Source: Cycas panzhihuaensis | Lineage: Eukaryota > Cycadophyta | Length of the DNA: 64,000 nt | NCBI GenBank assembly: GCA_023213395.1 | Contig: CM041465.1 | Coordinates: 30,077,741-30,141,740, forward strand | Direction: 5' to 3' | Shown here: piece by piece, positions 31,401 to 43,284 of the stretch | How positions within the stretch are numbered: position 1 is the stretch's first letter | How the letters are laid out: each line of letters begins with the position of its first letter | Translations under genes and position numbers: made by a program | Notes under the pieces: model-generated | Database searches by the model: none | What the model was told of the DNA's origin: nothing | What the model saw: only the letters and a program-made list of their open reading frames with translations

Positions 31401-32455
31401 AATAAATTCAATTGCATCTTGGGTACATAATATACCCCTGTAAGCTTACCACCTACTAAGGAAACTTCGCCAACACCTTCCACTAGCAATACGCAAGCAT
31501 CTCCAAGGATGATTTTAGCACCACTATGATTTTCACTCCATGTATCAAAGTTGTGCTTCTAGAAGTAGATATGCTTTTGCGCTCCAAAGTCTAGAATCGA
31601 GTAATCTCTCTGATTTGACTTGGTTGATAATGTTGTCGTTGTTACATAATGTGCAGCAAGGCTCTTCCCTTTGTCATATTGGCTTACTTTGTGTTTGTCA
31701 CGTCTCTTGAACCAGCAATTCTTCTCTCTGTGACCTTCCTTTTTGTAGTAGTTACATTTACTATTGAATTTCTTCTTCTCCTGAGAACTTTTCCTAGACC
31801 TCTGTGTGAACTCCTCCTCCTAAACGACCTCTTTCCTCTGTGTCTTCATGGCTAAGGCCTGACTTGATTCGGAACCTCTAAACATTCCATGGTGTTTTAG
31901 CTTAGTATCCTCTACCAGAATAAGGTTCTTAATGCCATCAAAGGTATCTGCCTCCATCACCTCATATCTACCGTATATGGTCTAAAAAGTGGCGAAAGTA
32001 ATTAGTAACTTCAATATGATTATCATAAACAGAAGCGTATCATCGATTGAATTTGGCTTTAATTCTTCTAGCTTATTCCTCAAGTCAGTAATCTTATTCA
32101 ACAGGTAGGAATTGATGTTGATCTCATCTTCTACACTCGAATTGAACAGCTCCAACATCAAGGCCAACCGTCTATTCGTCTTCTTTTTCTCAAAAGTTTT
32201 ACAGAGTTTTGCCCAGATTTCGTCTGGCTACTCCAGGTTATGAACCAAAGCCCTCTGGTCCGGCGCTAGTGACAATTTCAACAATCCTATGTCCATAAAT
32301 TACTTCTCCTCAAGTCGCACTTGCTCTTTATGGTCAAGCGGGATCGCGATCACCTTCGCCTTGGTAATCACCTAGAGTTGATTCACCATCAATATCAGCG
32401 CCATGTTGGCCTTCCACTCACTGAAATTACTGTCGTTGAAGATAACCTTCGACAT
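31401..32455 (-). pseudogene. Gag and protease of copia D
   Basis: Gag from an ATG at 32455: KVIFNDSNFSEWKANMALIL, LMLELFNSSVEDEINI, ITDLRNKLEELKPNSIDD, all nearly the same as in F. Near 31700 a zinc region remains (HREKNCWFKRRDKH). The protease site is degenerate (SILDFGAQKHIYF in place of the usual DSGAS-type motif), near 31590. Several stops. Confidence 0.75.
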
Positions 32456-33441
32456 CACACACTCCATCTCGCGAAATGGGCTTCGACACGAGTTAATATC
32501 ACCAGATGGTAATCTTATAGTCTTTCTGGACAAAATAACACCATTGTGGTCTCCTCTGGCTCAAGCACACTCACTAGGGAACTCAGAACAATGATCGTGC
32601 ATGCTCTGGGTGGCTCACCAACTATTCGCCCCTCACAAACAAGCTCCAAAACATCCTCAAAATACACCAAAATGTCTTAAAAAAGGACTTTAGATACTTT
32701 AGAATATGCTCCAATCACAAGGGAATCTTATCACAGTGCTATGTGTTCGGTCTCCAAGTTAGATCTCACATCAAATGTCCTCAAAAATCTCTCTAAAACA
32801 TGTCACAAGGCTTCAATATACTTCGCACTTGAATATATTTCAAATATCAATGGTGTAAGGCCTTTTTATAAAGTTATTTTATGTGAGAGAATATGCCAAA
32901 AGGCATATTCTTAAAAAATGTGACTTTTGACTATGGCTGCACGTCCCTTCACGTGATAAATAACTTAGCGCATATGTCTAAATCAAATAGCATTTGATTA
33001 ATATGGTTTCAAAGGTTGGAACTTAGTAAAATCGATCAAATGATACCGATTCGAATCTCAACGTCGAACGCCCACCATAGAGAGGACGCAGCTGCCGCAG
33101 ACCTACATAGGTCGACCCGCGCATCAAACTAAGTCACAGTTGACTTATGGCTGGTAAGAAAAGTACTGCACAGGCCAATACTCCATACAAATGATTGTAT
33201 GAACCAGCCCCAGCCTATATTTACTCATACGGCTGTCAACAAGGTGGTCTTACACACACAAAGTTGCCTACTACTCAGAAATTGACCAAGTTACATCACC
33301 ACACATTGTTACAGCCAACAACAATGCCTAGCATATTCACAAAGAGCAAAAAACCACCAACGCATGCTCCAATCTCAATCTTCAAATGAAATATATATAG
33401 TTTCGATGGTAAATAATAGTATTTATATCAAGTTTAGTGGT
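32456..33441 (-). other. Leader of copia D, inner part
   Basis: No ORF of note. Resembles the leader of F (51951-53323). It is interrupted at 33447 by copia E and resumes at 41603. Confidence 0.65.
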
Positions 33442-33446
33442 ACTTT
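33442..33446. repeat. Target-site duplication ACTTT of copia E
   Basis: ACTTT at 33442-33446 is repeated exactly at 41598-41602. Confidence 0.92.
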
Positions 33447-33802
33447 TGTTGAGGGAATGAATCTAGGGATCTAGTGCACTAACACTACACAATGGCAAAT
33501 AGTGGAGACAAGCACAATGTACTCAACAAGAAAAATGCTAATAGCTTGAGCCCAAAGAGGAGAAGTGTAGAATATGATCACTCTCCATGTCATTTTAGCT
33601 TATATAATGAGAATGCTCATTAGGGTTTGGAATTTGAGTTTTCCCTCCAAGTGACATTCAGATGAAATTACAATGAAATGAACTTTGTCATTTCACTTAA
33701 GTGACTTAAGCATAGTCACCTTATCCTAAAGTTACAAACATAAAAGCGACTTTATCTAATTCTAATTTTATGAAATGACCATGTGACATTAACATCGTCA
33801 CA
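33447..33802 (-). repeat. 3' LTR of copia E
   Basis: Outer end TGTTGAGGGAATGAATC, inner end CATCGTCACA next to the purine tract. Confidence 0.9.
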
Positions 33803-33816
33803 ATCCCCCCCTTAAT
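33803..33816 (-). promoter_or_regulatory. Polypurine tract of copia E
   Basis: Minus strand ATTAAGGGGGGGAT directly before the LTR start TGTGACGATG. Confidence 0.85.
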
Positions 33817-34260
33817 GGCAGAAGGTCATTTTCCTTTATCCTATTCTAATCTATGAGGTCTTCATTTTAGCCTCATTATTACATTGAGAAAAAAAATTCT
33901 ACAACCTGCAAGACACTTTTGTGGAAAAACCATCAGGGGAATAAAAACCCACGGACTTGACTTCCTATTCTATGAAGTGGCTCAGGCGGCTCTTTGAGTG
34001 TACCCAGATAGCCAAGCAGTACAAGTTGGTTGTGCAGCTTCAATCTGTTGAGTCTTTATATACCATTTTGCCATCCCCCATGCCCTTTTGGGTTTTCATA
34101 GGTTCTAATTTTTAAAACAAGTACAACCCAACTCCTTATGCACCCACGAGGGGTTTTCACGAATGGGAGAGAGCAAAGACTTACTCTAATCCTTCCGCGC
34201 CCACAAGGGGTTTTTACGAATGGGATAGAGTATGCCTGTCCTGTGTGCCATCTCCTTCAA

Positions 34261-35427
34261 TCAGTTGGAGATGGAGGCCCTGAGGCCGAGCTGCCGTCGG
34301 AACTGTTCAAACTTCACCCTTTGCAGTGATTTGGTGAAGATATCAACCACTTGATCTACTGTGGGGCAGTGTTCCAATTGTATTGTGCCGTCATGGACCA
34401 GTTCCCAGATCATGAAAAACAGGATTCTTGGCCAAGTGGATTGCTGACTGATTGTCCACATGTAAGCTCGTTGGACCTGTCTGGGTAATATCCAAAGTAT
34501 GTAGAATCTGCAGTGATTTTCTGACACCTTGACTGCCATCAAATTGGAGCTGTTCCAAGAAATGTGATGTACTCGGACGTTGATCTTCCTGTATTTTGTC
34601 ACCGGCAAAATCCAAGTCTGTGTATGCTGTAAGTCTGAAATCATTGTTGTGCTCATATAACAAACCAAGTTTGTTGGTTGTCTTTAGGTACTTCAACACT
34701 CGTATTGTTGCTTGCCAATGGTTCTGCTTTGGAGTTGTCATGTGACGGGCAAGAATGCCAACGGCATGGGCAATATCTGGCCTTATGTTGGTAACATAAA
34801 TGAGGCTACCTACAAGTTGCCAATAGAGTGTTGCGTCTGTCTCTCGAGTGTCTTCATCGAAAAGTTTGACATTGGGCTCCATTGGAGTAGACACTGTTCT
34901 AGCATCTAATAATCGAAACTTGATTAGAAGATCGTTGATATATTTTTCTTTGGAGAGAGATTTTTCCATTGCATTGAGTTACCTCAATTCCCAAGTAATA
35001 TCTCATTAGTCTAAGGTCAGACAATTTGAAGGATTTTGACAAGTCCATCTTTAATTTGTTGATATCCTGCTCACTGTTTCCAGTTATCGGCATGTCATCC
35101 ACAAAGATCAGGAGATATGTGACTTTGCCTTTTTCTCTCTTAATGAACAAAGTTGCATCAATGTCTTGATAGTCACATACCTCATAACCAAGTTGCCTCA
35201 TGTTGTTGGACAACTTGGTGAACCAAGCGCGAGGGGCTTGTTTTAGGCCATATAGCGACTTTTTCAGTCCGCACATTTTCTGCTCGTCCTGCTATCTCAA
35301 AGCCTTCAGGCTGTGTCATGTAGATTCCTTCTTCCAAATCTCCATTGAGAAAAGCAATTTTCACATTGAGTTGGTGGGTTTTCTAACCTTATTGAGTAGC
35401 CAAGGCCACAAGTGCTCTAATTGTGGG
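34261..35427 (-). pseudogene. Reverse transcriptase C-terminus and RNase H of copia E
   Basis: Frames at 35276-34899 give MCGLKKSLYGLKQAPRAWFT, YLLIFVDDMPITGN (catalytic VDD kept) and LSDLRLMRYYLGIEVTQ. The next frame, 34969-34391, gives LLDARTVSTPMEPNVKLFDE, LVGSLIYVTNIRPDIAHAVG, RVLKYLKTTNKLGL and AYTDLDFAGD. RNase H ends at 34261 with SAIHLAKNPVFH, EHCPTVDQVVDIFTKSL and RRQLGL. Three frameshifts. MKIAFLNGDLEEGIYMTQPE (35182-35364) precedes. Confidence 0.85.
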
Positions 35428-36885
35428 CTATTTGGTAGTTGGTGCGAAGACCTTTGTGTAGTCGATGCCTTCCCTTTGGGTGAATCCTTTTGCGACCAAC
35501 CTCGCCTTGTGTTTTTCAAGGGTGTTGTCTAATCTGTATTTATTTTTGAACACCCATTTGTTTCTGACTACCTTTCTTCCCAAAGGTGGATCAACGAGCT
35601 CCCATGTACCGTTCTTGATCAAGGATTGGTATTCCTCATTCATGGCATTTCTCCAAACTGTGTGTTTCACAGCTGCTTGGTATGATAGAGGCTCGTCAAT
35701 TGAAGCAAGGTGCAGTTTAGCTAGTTCAAGCTCTGTGGGAAGTGATATTTGCTCCCTTGCTCTATAGACACCGCTTCGAGTGCCAGTTTTGCCTACCTCA
35801 TCAGATCCCAAGTCTTTGTGCCACTGGTACGCTTCTCGAAAACCTTTGGTTGGGAATGAGGTTTTCATTTCCACAACATCCTGGTCTTCATTTTGATCCT
35901 GAAAAGGATCATGGGAGATGTATGGTCCGGAGGTTGATGACATTGCTGGAGAAGACGGCCCTACAACTGAAGGTGGTGAAGGTGGTTCTTCTGCAACTCC
36001 TTCTCCTTTTGATGCTTGACGTGGTGATTCCTGGCTATTCTCCCAAGATGGCGCTGGGTTGGCGCTCATTGTGTGATCCGAGTCAAGGATAGTGTCCTCC
36101 GGGGCTCTATTGTCAGATTCCAAAATTTTGAGTATTTCTTCAGTGTCTCCCCCCCCAAATGTTGGAATCTGTACATCATATTCATGGACATCGTTGTATC
36201 TATGAGATGGTGCTTTAGAATCAAGTTGAAGTAGTTGATCCTCTATCTCCGCAAACACCACATCCCTAGTGATAATGATCTTCTTTAATGTTCGAATGAA
36301 GACCTTGTACCCTTTCTTGTTCATGTACCCAACAAAGATGCCATTTAAAGCTCGTGGTTGGAGCTTATTTCTATGCTCATCAAGAATGTGAGCATAACAA
36401 GTAGAGCCGAATATTTTGAAGTGATGGACGGTGGGGGTCCGTCCAGTCCATCGTTCATTTGGAGATAGGCCAAGCTTCGATTGACTTATGTTGTTCATGC
36501 AGTAAACTGCAGTATAAATAGCTTTGGCCCAAGGATATGCAGGTACATTCTTGAAGACAAGCATAGCCCGTGCCATATTCATTATGGTTCTGTTAGCCCT
36601 TCCAGTAACTCCATTCTGTTGAGGGGTATCTGCAATAGTTGTTTGATGCTTGATCCCCTGGTGACGCAAGAAGTCTTCGAATTCATTTAAAGTGTATTTG
36701 CCACCATTGTCAGTCCTGAGACACTTCAGTTGATATCCAGATTCCTTCTCTGTGAGAGTCTTGAATGCCTTGAATATTGTGAATGCTTCATCTTTTGATT
36801 TGAGAAAGGTCACCCATACCTTTCGAGTAAAGTCATCAATAAATGTAATGTAGTACCTCTTCCTTGTGAGAGAAGGGATAAGCAT
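35428..36885 (-). CDS. Integrase core to RT start of copia E, open 485-residue frame
   Basis: Longest intact pol frame in the window. Residues 1-100: integrase core, RYYITFIDDFTRKVWVTFLK, LRTDNGGKYTLNEFEDFL and TPQQNGVTGRANRTIM; the Glu of the third catalytic block (normally VERxNRT) is Gly here. Next come LSPNERWTGRTPTVHHFKIF and LNGIFVGYMNKKGYK. A Ser/Pro-rich linker (about 290-370) leads to the RT N-terminus: YQSLIKNGTWELVDPPLGRK, NKWVFKNKYRLDNTLEKHKA, RLVAKGFTQREGIDYTKVFA. It is a fragment of a polyprotein, not a gene by itself; the ATG is internal. Confidence 0.8.
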   Translation of the reverse strand: MLIPSLTRKRYYITFIDDFTRKVWVTFLKSKDEAFTIFKAFKTLTEKESGYQLKCLRTDNGGKYTLNEFEDFLRHQGIKHQTTIADTPQQNGVTGRANRTIMNMARAMLVFKNVPAYPWAKAIYTAVYCMNNISQSKLGLSPNERWTGRTPTVHHFKIFGSTCYAHILDEHRNKLQPRALNGIFVGYMNKKGYKVFIRTLKKIIITRDVVFAEIEDQLLQLDSKAPSHRYNDVHEYDVQIPTFGGGDTEEILKILESDNRAPEDTILDSDHTMSANPAPSWENSQESPRQASKGEGVAEEPPSPPSVVGPSSPAMSSTSGPYISHDPFQDQNEDQDVVEMKTSFPTKGFREAYQWHKDLGSDEVGKTGTRSGVYRAREQISLPTELELAKLHLASIDEPLSYQAAVKHTVWRNAMNEEYQSLIKNGTWELVDPPLGRKVVRNKWVFKNKYRLDNTLEKHKARLVAKGFTQREGIDYTKVFAPTTK

Positions 36886-37555
36886 AGGCCCACAGATGTT
36901 TGAGTGTACTAATTCAAGAGGCTGACTGGCTTTCCATTGACTCTGGAGAAATGGTTGTTGGTGGGATTTGGCAATAATGCAAGCTTCACATTTGAACGGC
37001 TTAGAGGAAAATCTGGGCAGACCTAGAGTGGAATGGGAGATTTCCTTAAGTCAATCAAGTTTGACGTGCCCCATGCGAACATGCCAGAGAGCTTCTGGGG
37101 ACAACTTGGAATGAGTCAAGGTGACATTATATGCAAGTTCTTCTTCGACACAGATGGGGGCAGCAACTTGGTATGCAAAAGAAGACAACGTGGTTCCAGT
37201 CAGTCTAAATAGCTTACCTTCAAGTTTCCCAGTCATCACCACAGAACATGAAGGCGGGTGAATAACACTAAAATCTTGATCATTAGTTGTGACACTCAGG
37301 TCGAATCCACTAGAGACAAGTGTGGATAACGACAAAAGGTTTTGTTTGAGATGGGGAATATACAAGGCATCTTTTAAAGTAAAATTGGGCAGGCTTGGGA
37401 GCTTCAGGCGTATGGAGCCCATGCCTTGAATAGGTTGTGTCGACTTATCGGCCATGTGTACTACTCCGGTGACCTCTGAATCAAAATCCTGGAAGAAGTC
37501 CCGGTGACAAGTCATATGTTGGGTAGCTACTGTGTCCATAACCCAGTCTAATGAT
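36886..37555 (-). pseudogene. Protease and integrase zinc region of copia E
   Basis: 162-residue frame at 37539-37051: MDTVATQHMTCHRDFF, where the usual active-site DSGA is DTVA, then GMGSIRLKLPSLPNFTLKDA, LYIPHLKQNLLSLSTLVSSG and LSPEALWHVRMGHVKLD (His pair of the integrase zinc domain). After a stop the Cys pair side follows near 36990. Upstream at 37556 the E sequence is interrupted by a foreign gag piece. Confidence 0.78.
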
Positions 37556-38080
37556 CATGTTGATGCAATATTTGCCTGTCCAAGAGGTCGCGGTAGTGGC
37601 AAATCAAGCTGATAAATGGTTGTGCCTCGATGTACCTCTTAGGTCTAGAAGCAACATAAGAAACAACCTACCAAATCCTAGTAGCATCAACAATAGTTGC
37701 AACAACTGCAAAGTCAACCACAACAACCTCTCTATTAGGAAAAGGAAACAAGTGATGTGGATTCTCCTCAACAAACCCCAACAATAGATACTACTCTAGC
37801 AGCAAAGGGGAAAGCTAAGTATTGCATTCTCCATAAAACCAGTGGACACTCTAATGAGGAATGTTGGAGGCTAAGGGGCAACACAAGGCCAAGGCCTTAG
37901 TAGCCGAAGAAACAAAGGATGTGAGTGCATCAAACATGCTAGCGAAGTAGCCAACAATCCTAGTCACCAATCAAGTGGTGGTTGATACAAACTTGGTCCT
38001 TTTGACTAAGAACTATAATGCTTCAAAGAGAGAGGCTCTTTTTACTTAGAATTGACAAGTTAAAGACCACATAAACTATG
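37556..38080 (+). pseudogene. Fragment of a gypsy-type gag, opposite strand, inside copia E
   Basis: Plus strand encodes KAKYCILHKTSGHSNEECWRLRG around 37810-37880 (quoted ends: CILHKTSGHSNEEC), a CX2HX4HX4C zinc knuckle as found in many plant gypsy gags. A Gln/Asn-rich stretch lies upstream and TNLVLLTKNYNASKREALF-like text downstream. Elements C, D, F and H have no such sequence here. No LTR or TSD could be seen, so it looks like filler captured during repair or template switching. Boundaries approximate. Confidence 0.55.
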
Positions 38081-38082
38081 CA

Positions 38083-39116
38083 TTATTGATAATAATAACA
38101 TAGCAGGCTACCGAATGGCAAATAAGTCATCATGACTCTCATCAACATTGTGGGCTTAATGTTGTTGTTGTTGATGACGAGGCAATCTATTGTAATCAAT
38201 GTGACAATCTTTTGCAAGATGTCCTTTCCTGTTACACCTTTGACACGTGGGAGCATTATTGTTTGACTGTCTCTGATTGACGGTCTTTTGACTATTGTTT
38301 TGCTACTGACCTTGTTGTTGCCTTTGCTGTTGTCCCTATTGCTTTCCTTTGCCTCTTCCACAATCTCTTCTTCCTTCGCGTGAAGATTGACCTTGCTGTT
38401 TGGTGTAGTATACTTCCTTGTCCATGTCAGCTTCAAAGGCTACATTAGGAGGTGAATCTGAAAGTGGGAAGCTAGTAGTAAAGGTCTTGTCATGTTCAAT
38501 AAACTTCTCATCTAACGCTTCGAAGTCAAGGGTCTTCAGTGTGCCAGATGACTGAAAATTTCCTAGCAGGTTCTTATAATCAGGAACGTGTAAACTTGAC
38601 TTAATTAGGAAGGCCCAAGTTATGCATTGAGTCTTAAAATCCCTATCAATGGCTTGTTTAATAGGGCGAAGAGCATTGATGGTTTCATGTGCTCGCCCTT
38701 TCTGCATTCGCATCTTGTTCATCTTCAATACCATATGAACAAACCCCAAGTCTGATCGAGTATCGAAGTTTCTTTTGAGGACTTCGAGGACCTTCAAGGT
38801 AGTGTCATGCTGCGTGTCATCAATCAGGTTGTGCAAGGAGTAATCTGTAACTCGCAGGATCCCTGCTCTGATCTTCTAGTCTTCAATGATCCACTGTCGC
38901 CATTGTGGATTATTAAGTAGAGGAGCTAGAAGTGTGCCACCACTCTGTGGTGTGGTGTCGGTAGCAGGTACTATCGAGGTTGACTCCAAGTGGTCCAGCC
39001 AAAGTCTCTCGTACTTGGCTGCATTCTTGACTCCCATGAACCATAGATCTCAGTTCTCCTTCCCCTTTAGCATACAGTTCACAATCTGCTTGAAGTTGGT
39101 CAACATGGTGGTGTGA
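38083..39116 (-). pseudogene. gag: Gag of copia E
   Basis: Starts near 39105 with LTNFKQIVNCMLKGKENRDL (broken by frameshifts); an open 166-residue frame follows at 38836-38336 (LKVLEVLKRNFDTRSDLGF, LRPIKQAIDRDFKTQCITWA, ALDEKFIEHDKTFTTSFPL). It then shifts into a basic Gln/Asn-rich part with knuckle CQRCNRKGHLAKDC at about 38205-38250. Capsid and nucleocapsid of the particle. Stops and shifts near 38880 and 38340. Confidence 0.75.
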
Positions 39117-41219
39117 AAAGATGAATAAGAGTGATATATATAAATGTGTATGAAAATGCACTAAGTAGAAGAAGGTGGAGTCACTGACACTTGTGACAGG
39201 TCTACCTGACGCAGCAAGGAATAATGAAGTAATACAAGGTAAGATGTGGAAGCAAAGAGATCACAAATAAGTATGTGGTGTAAGTGATCTAATCAAGATA
39301 AGTGAGAAGGCCTATATAGAAGCCAGCATGTGGGTGCACGCAACTAATAACCAAAGTGATGTAGGATGTGTAACAAACCCAAACCTCTAATTTGTGTCCA
39401 AAGTAGGTGAGATGTCGATGCCTAGGGGGGCTTCTAGTATACGTAATTAATGGCCTTCACCCACGATACCTGCACCGTTCCTTGGTGATGAAATCCAAGT
39501 AAACATGGAGCCCAGTTACTATCGGTCCTCACCCCGTTCACCAATGAGCAGCAATATACTTTTCGAAGAGAAGTACGTGCATATCCCACAGCTATGATGG
39601 ATATTGGCCCAGCTAAATTAATTATCTCGATTAAGAGTTTTTAGTTTTCTCGGATGGTTATCAGGATAATCCCTGATTGGAGGCCGTAGATATGGCTAAC
39701 CTGTCCCTCCACCACTATACCGGCTATGACCAGACCCAGTATGAAACTCACACCTCCCTTAGGGCCTAGATTTCGGCCAACCTTGGTCTATTTCAACCAA
39801 GGCGAGTATGCGCACAAGTCAAGAACTAGCGGTATAAACTCGTCAAGATGAGTTGATTTTAAGGAAAGTGCTCTTGTTCTTGAATGACATGTAAAAATAA
39901 CTGAAAACTGAATGTAAATGATCCACTTAAGTGTTGTTGCCGTGTCCAAGTGTAGTAATGACGTGTCCACCTAGTGCCCAAGTGGCACTCTATGTGCCCA
40001 AATGGCACTCAATGAGGTCTCCAAGTGCATGCAATCATTAAAACCATACACATCTGATGAGCCAAATCACTGGATATTGCTCCGATCTAGATGATTGGCT
40101 AGTACAAAGGATTTAAGTGCCTTGTTTGTTTTACAAAAGGGCCAAAATAGGCCTCCAAAAGCCAAAAAGGCTATAAATGTCTTAAAAAAACCCCTCTTAC
40201 ATGCAATTTTTTTTTTTTTTTAATGAGGGGAAAAAAATAAAAATTTCATAAATACAACGTATGCTGAAAAAACAAATTTTCAGCAAGCCAAGTCTGTTGA
40301 TGGGCAGACTGTACCATCTATTGTACAGCTATATGACAAATTTCAAAAAAAATTGAAAAAAATTAGAAATTTCAAATTTGTTGCCCTTCACCTACACTTT
40401 ACAAATATATAAAAATTTTTGAAAAATCTTATAAAAAACAAACAAAAAAACCTATTTTAGCTCACGGCCAAAATGTACTAGAAAACCCAAAAACGCTCAT
40501 AACCTTTCAACGGAGCGTCGGATTCATGTGAGACCTATCCCAAATAATAGATCGGGACGAGGAGATCCGAAAACATGTATTGCAGCAAGAAAAAACTCCT
40601 CAGGTTTTTTCAGATCTGAGATTTTTAAATTTAGAGGGTGGCTGCATAAAACAGGTTGTTTGACCCCTTTAACCTCAAAATCTCGCGTCGCTCCAATAGA
40701 CAAGAGTGCTTAGGAGGCCAAAAAGCACCTACTAGTAAAATTTCGTCAAATTCTGAGCACTTTGATTTTGTTTTACCGTACTATTGTACGGAATTCCATG
40801 CAGCTCGTACAACGTCCGTACGATTTGATTTTATACTTCAAAATCTGCTTTTGATCAGTGAAAATCATTGATTTCTTCTTCTGCGACCTGTGAATCTAAC
40901 TTTCACTGCAAAAATGGGCCAAAAATACCAGATTTGGGGCTCAAAAAAATGGCTAAAAATTGTTATAAAATAAACAATTCCTGTGCTCTTTTAAGCTTGC
41001 AAATAGGTTGTTTTTATGCAGCCACACTTCTTCCTCTCATCTGCAGAAATAAAATAGTACAAGAGCATACAAATTTATACTAAAAACCTGCTAAAAAGAG
41101 CTTTAAAAATGGATTTTTTAAAAAATCTCAACTCTTCACTTCACATGAATGGTGAAAAAGAGGAGAAAATAGCTTGCAATCTCCTTGCAAGTGAGTGTAG
41201 CACTAAGATCCTCCCAATG
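39117..41219 (-). other. Leader of copia E
   Basis: About 2.1 kb between gag and PBS; no gene seen. It contains homopolymer tracts (T at 40208-40221) and local repeats such as GTGCCCAAGTGGCACTC and GTGCCCAAATGGCACTC at about 39976-40010. Confidence 0.6.
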
Positions 41220-41231
41220 GCTCTGATACCA
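41220..41231 (-). promoter_or_regulatory. Primer-binding site of copia E
   Basis: GCTCTGATACCA, exact complement of TGGTATCAGAGC, two bases from the LTR end. Confidence 0.92.
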
Positions 41232-41233
41232 CT

Positions 41234-41597
41234 TGTTGAGGGAATGGATCTAGGGATCTATTGCACTAACACTACACAATGGCAAATAGTGGAGACAAGC
41301 ACAATGTACTCAACAAGAGAAATGTTAATAGCTTGAGCTCAAAGAGGAGAAGTGTAGAATATGATCACTCTCCATGTAATCTCATTTTATATAATGAGAA
41401 TGCTCATTAGGGTTTGGAATTTGAGTTTTCCCTCCCAATGACATTCAGATGAGATTACATGAAATTACAATAAAATGAACTTCGTCATTTCACTTAAGTG
41501 ACTTAGGCAGAGTCACTTTATCCTAAAGTTACAAACATAAAAGTGACTATCTAATTCTAACTTTATGAAATGACCATGTGACATTAACATCGTCACA
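41234..41597 (-). repeat. 5' LTR of copia E
   Basis: TGTTGAGGGAATGGATC to CATCGTCACA in + order, then TSD ACTTT. Confidence 0.92.
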
Positions 41598-41602
41598 ACT
41601 TT

Positions 41603-41972
41603 AATAAGAACCAAACTAATTTACTTGTATGATGCTTTGGTTGCCTTCACCACTGCTAAATCACCATCAAAACGTGCTTCGTTGGCTTCAATCACTACTA
41701 CGAATCACCAACTAGCTTTGAATGAACCCCAACAAACCAACTCACACCACGAATGTGACTTTCATGTTTGAATTCTGACTCCAATTATGCTTTTGCCTTC
41801 ATTGATAGATGAATTTCACCTCCTCAACCACCATTGACCATTGTGCCTACTTTTGCAAGTCGTTAGAGTAGATGGATCCTCGAGATGTGTCTTGAGTTTG
41901 ACGGCGTCACCCAACAACCAACGATCTCACCGCTCCGCCCAACTTCTGGTTTCAACTATGTAGGACCCTACA
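41603..41972 (-). other. Leader of copia D, outer part
   Basis: Similar to the F leader at 52960-53320 (TTGGCTTCAATCACT and CAACCAACGATCTCACCGCT segments in both). No ORF. Confidence 0.7.
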
Positions 41973-41984
41973 GCTCGGATACTA
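41973..41984 (-). promoter_or_regulatory. Primer-binding site of copia D, mutated
   Basis: GCTCGGATACTA is the complement of TAGTATCCGAGC, two changes from TGGTATCAGAGC. It abuts the LTR at 41985. Confidence 0.75.
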
Positions 41985-42329
41985 TGTTAGAGAACATGAA
42001 TTCATACATATATGTTCCCATCCACAGAATCTTTAACCATACACAGCAAGCAAACAAAGATATACATAGAATATAGTTACACAGTACACAGGATTTACGT
42101 GGGAAACCCTTTCAAGAAAAAACCCACCTCAAAAGATCCTTTGGAATATTGATTACACTTGCTTGAATGGATTGATATACAAGGGCTCTAGGATATAAAT
42201 ATCCTTCCAGAAGGTGTCACCCAACAAGGGTTGTGACCCTTCAAATATTTCGCACCATTTCGATAATCACGATTAGTTAAACCACATTAACATTAACCAG
42301 TGGCTTAACAAACAATTGCCACGTTAACA
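41985..42329 (-). repeat. 5' LTR of copia D
   Basis: TGTTAGAGAACATGAATTC to GCCACGTTAACA, followed by GGCAC (TSD). Near-identical layout to the 28084-28429 copy. Confidence 0.9.
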
Positions 42330-42334
42330 GGCAC

Positions 42335-43284
42335 AAAGGACGAAATTACTTATTGCAAGTCGAATAGAACACTTAGTAGGCAGTAAATTCATCACAGAGC
42401 ACAGTATACTGAGTTTTACAGAAATGTAAGAAGCAGAGAATGCAAAACAGAGGTGAACAGAGAAAAATAGCCCCCCAAACCATGAAAAAAACTGCTTAAA
42501 TGATGCCTAGTGAAACTAAGATCTACATAGTAAGCATGCAAACCTGTTACAGGGTAAATGAGGTAGCAAGCATAAAGTATTGATAGATTACAAGGTCGAA
42601 TCTATTTTCAAATGTAAAATTTTGTTCACAGAACCCTAAACATGAGCATAGGAGAGAGATGATCATTTTTGCATGCCCGATCAAGAAAGATGTGACAAAA
42701 CCCCTAACATTGACCAGTCATTCTAATCCTCGACAATTTGATAGTGCAATCGCAAAGTTATTTCAGCAAAAAATGGCTCCATTTGTCAGAAAAAGTGATT
42801 TCTGTGGAGAGTGCCAGCATTGCCCATGTTGTTTTGGCAAATATTCCTTGAAAAATATTCTTTATTAAACTTTGGTTAAAAAATATTTTATGTTTTTTTT
42901 TTTGTTTAAGTGATATTAAACTCAATTGGGTTTTGATTTGGAGTCCAGTGCGAAGCCCCCTCCTTGTCAACCCCCAGTCGCTTGGTGTTTTGGGAGCCAA
43001 AGCCATTTCTAGACCATCCAAAATTAGTTTTCAAAAAATAAGTATACCACAGCAAACGATTTTTTGAGATCTACAATTTGGCAACAATTTAGTACAAAAT
43101 TTTGGTGAAAAATCAATCTTTTGTATTTTTTAGCATATTTTGGCTACCTGCAAGTAGATCTTAGCAGTAAAATTGATCATACCAACTACTTGCATGTAAA
43201 CTGGCATTATTTGCAGCTTTCTTTTCTTATTTTTGTGCTTGTTTAGTTGTTTTTTACTTGTTTTTATCTGTTTTTTTGCTTAAA
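42335..43284 (+). other. Leader of copia C, second part
   Basis: Between element D and the gag ATG of C. No ORF recognised; T-tract at about 42893-42904. Confidence 0.6.

Larger units (their letters stand above)
33447..41597 (-). mobile_element. Complete Ty1/copia element E (8.15 kb)
   Basis: LTRs of 356 and 364 bp, exact 5-bp TSD, PBS, purine tract, gag, protease, integrase, RT and RNase H, all on the minus strand. The LTRs differ by roughly 15-20 substitutions and a few small indels by eye. Innermost layer of the four-level nest. A ~0.5-kb piece of + strand gypsy-type gag lies between its gag and protease. Not the D/F family: gag, LTR and pol differ clearly. Confidence 0.92.
28084..42329 (-). 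mobile_element. Ty1/copia element D, split by copia E
   Basis: LTRs at 28084-28429 and 41985-42329 with flanks GGCGC and GGCAC (TSD with one mismatch). In minus orientation: PBS, leader, gag, protease, integrase, RT, RNase H, purine tract. E (33447-41597) interrupts the leader. Same family as F: gag, integrase, leader and LTR are all similar, but D is more decayed. Confidence 0.88.

Noticed and set aside
31022-32594. Plus-strand ORFs over copia D
   Set aside because: Shadows of the minus-strand gag and integrase of D.
40528-41083. Small + ORFs in the E leader
   Set aside because: Antisense to a noncoding leader; overlapping frames, low complexity.
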